Part shown: piece by piece, positions 5,668-6,193 of the stretch
How the letters are laid out: each line of letters begins with the position of its first letter
How positions within the stretch are numbered: the first letter of the stretch is position 1
Assembly: GCA_958444395.1 (NCBI GenBank)
Contig: CAUCOL010000119.1
Coordinates: forward strand, 1 to 6,193
Direction: 5' to 3'
DNA from: an uncultured Lachnospiraceae bacterium
GTDB taxonomy: Bacteria > Bacillota > Clostridia > Lachnospirales > Lachnospiraceae
DNA length: 6,193 nt
Notes under the pieces: generated by a model
The model's database searches: none
What the model saw: the letters and a program-made list of their open reading frames with translations, nothing else
What the model was told of the DNA's origin: nothing
Position numbers and translations under genes: made by a program

Positions 5668-6193
5668 ATGGGCAGAGTGTATAACTTTTCAGCCGGTCCG
5701 GCGGTATTACCGGAAGAAGTATTAAAAGAAGCAGCAGATGAGATGTTAGATTATCAGGGTTCCGGCATGTCGGTTATGGAGATGAGCCATCGTTCAAAGG
5801 TATACGATGATATCATCAAGACGGCAGAGAAGGATCTGAGAGAATTAATGAACATTCCTGACAATTATAAGGTTATGTTCCTTCAGGGCGGTGCATCGCA
5901 ACAGTTCGCCATGATCCCTATGAACCTGATGAAGAACAAGGTCGCTGACTACATCGTAACCGGTCAGTGGGCAAAGAAAGCATGGCAGGAAGCATCCAAA
6001 TATGGTAAAGCAAACAAGATCGCTTCCTCAGAAGACAAAACGTTCTCGTACATTCCAGACTGCTCGGATCTGCCAATTTCGGAAGATGCTGATTATGTAT
6101 ATATTTGCGAAAACAATACAATCTATGGAACAAAGTATAAGAAGCTTCCAAACACAAAGGGAAAGACACTGGTAGCAGATGTATCTTCCTGCT
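5668..6193 (+). CDS. serC: Phosphoserine aminotransferase, N-terminal part (3' end outside the window)
   Basis: SerC transfers an amino group from glutamate to 3-phosphohydroxypyruvate to give phosphoserine, the second step of serine synthesis; the same enzyme type can act in pyridoxal phosphate synthesis. It is a cytosolic PLP class V aminotransferase. The first 175 of about 360 residues are present and the frame is open at the right edge. The opening YNFSAGPAVLPEEVL (5-19), MSHRSK (39-44) with substrate-binding Arg42, LQGGASQQFAMIPMNL (72-87) over the PLP phosphate, TGQWAKKAW (98-106) with Trp101 stacking on PLP, ENNTIYGT (148-155) with Thr151, and LVADVSS (168-174) with Asp171 all fit the family. 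The PLP-binding lysine would lie about 25 residues beyond the edge. serA often follows serC in related bacteria, but that region cannot be seen. Confidence 0.95.
   Translation, partial: MGRVYNFSAGPAVLPEEVLKEAADEMLDYQGSGMSVMEMSHRSKVYDDIIKTAEKDLRELMNIPDNYKVMFLQGGASQQFAMIPMNLMKNKVADYIVTGQWAKKAWQEASKYGKANKIASSEDKTFSYIPDCSDLPISEDADYVYICENNTIYGTKYKKLPNTKGKTLVADVSSC

Overview
The window looks like chromosomal DNA of a low-to-mid GC Gram-positive anaerobe, most likely a member of the Clostridia and probably Lachnospiraceae. This is inferred from strong AGGAGG-type ribosome binding sites, the codon usage, the character of the protein sequences and the leuB-ilvD-ilvB cluster; there is no rRNA or other marker gene to prove it. 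All genes are on the + strand. No stretch over about 145 bases lacks a gene, and I see no tRNA, rRNA, CRISPR array, insertion sequence or phage gene.

Layout: (1) positions 2-208 hold the C-terminal end of a gene cut by the window edge, resembling the tail of a TarJ-like zinc-type alcohol dehydrogenase, followed by a terminator-like hairpin (220-256). (2) 289-747 encodes a small unrecognised exported protein with a signal peptide, a Lys/Pro/Thr-rich middle and one C-terminal membrane segment. (3) A TTGACA-N17-TACACT promoter starts inside the stop codon of that gene and leads through a ~90-base leader containing a hairpin into leuB (869-1954), ilvD (2024-3688) and ilvB (3831-5522). (4) serC (5668 to the window end) follows and is cut by the edge.

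Together the genes cover parts of amino-acid biosynthesis. IlvB makes acetolactate or acetohydroxybutyrate, IlvD dehydrates the later dihydroxy acids to the 2-keto acids that become valine, isoleucine and (through LeuA/C/D/B) leucine, and LeuB oxidises 3-isopropylmalate in the leucine branch. SerC carries out the transamination step of serine synthesis. leuA, leuC, leuD, ilvC, ilvE and the ilvN regulatory subunit are not in the window. The gene content is ordinary. The points of interest lie in the gaps: an operator-like dyad on the leuB promoter, strong hairpins without U-tracts between cistrons, two sequence blocks shared by the ilvD-ilvB and ilvB-serC gaps, and the unknown surface protein. 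I found no convincing evidence of a new biological system.
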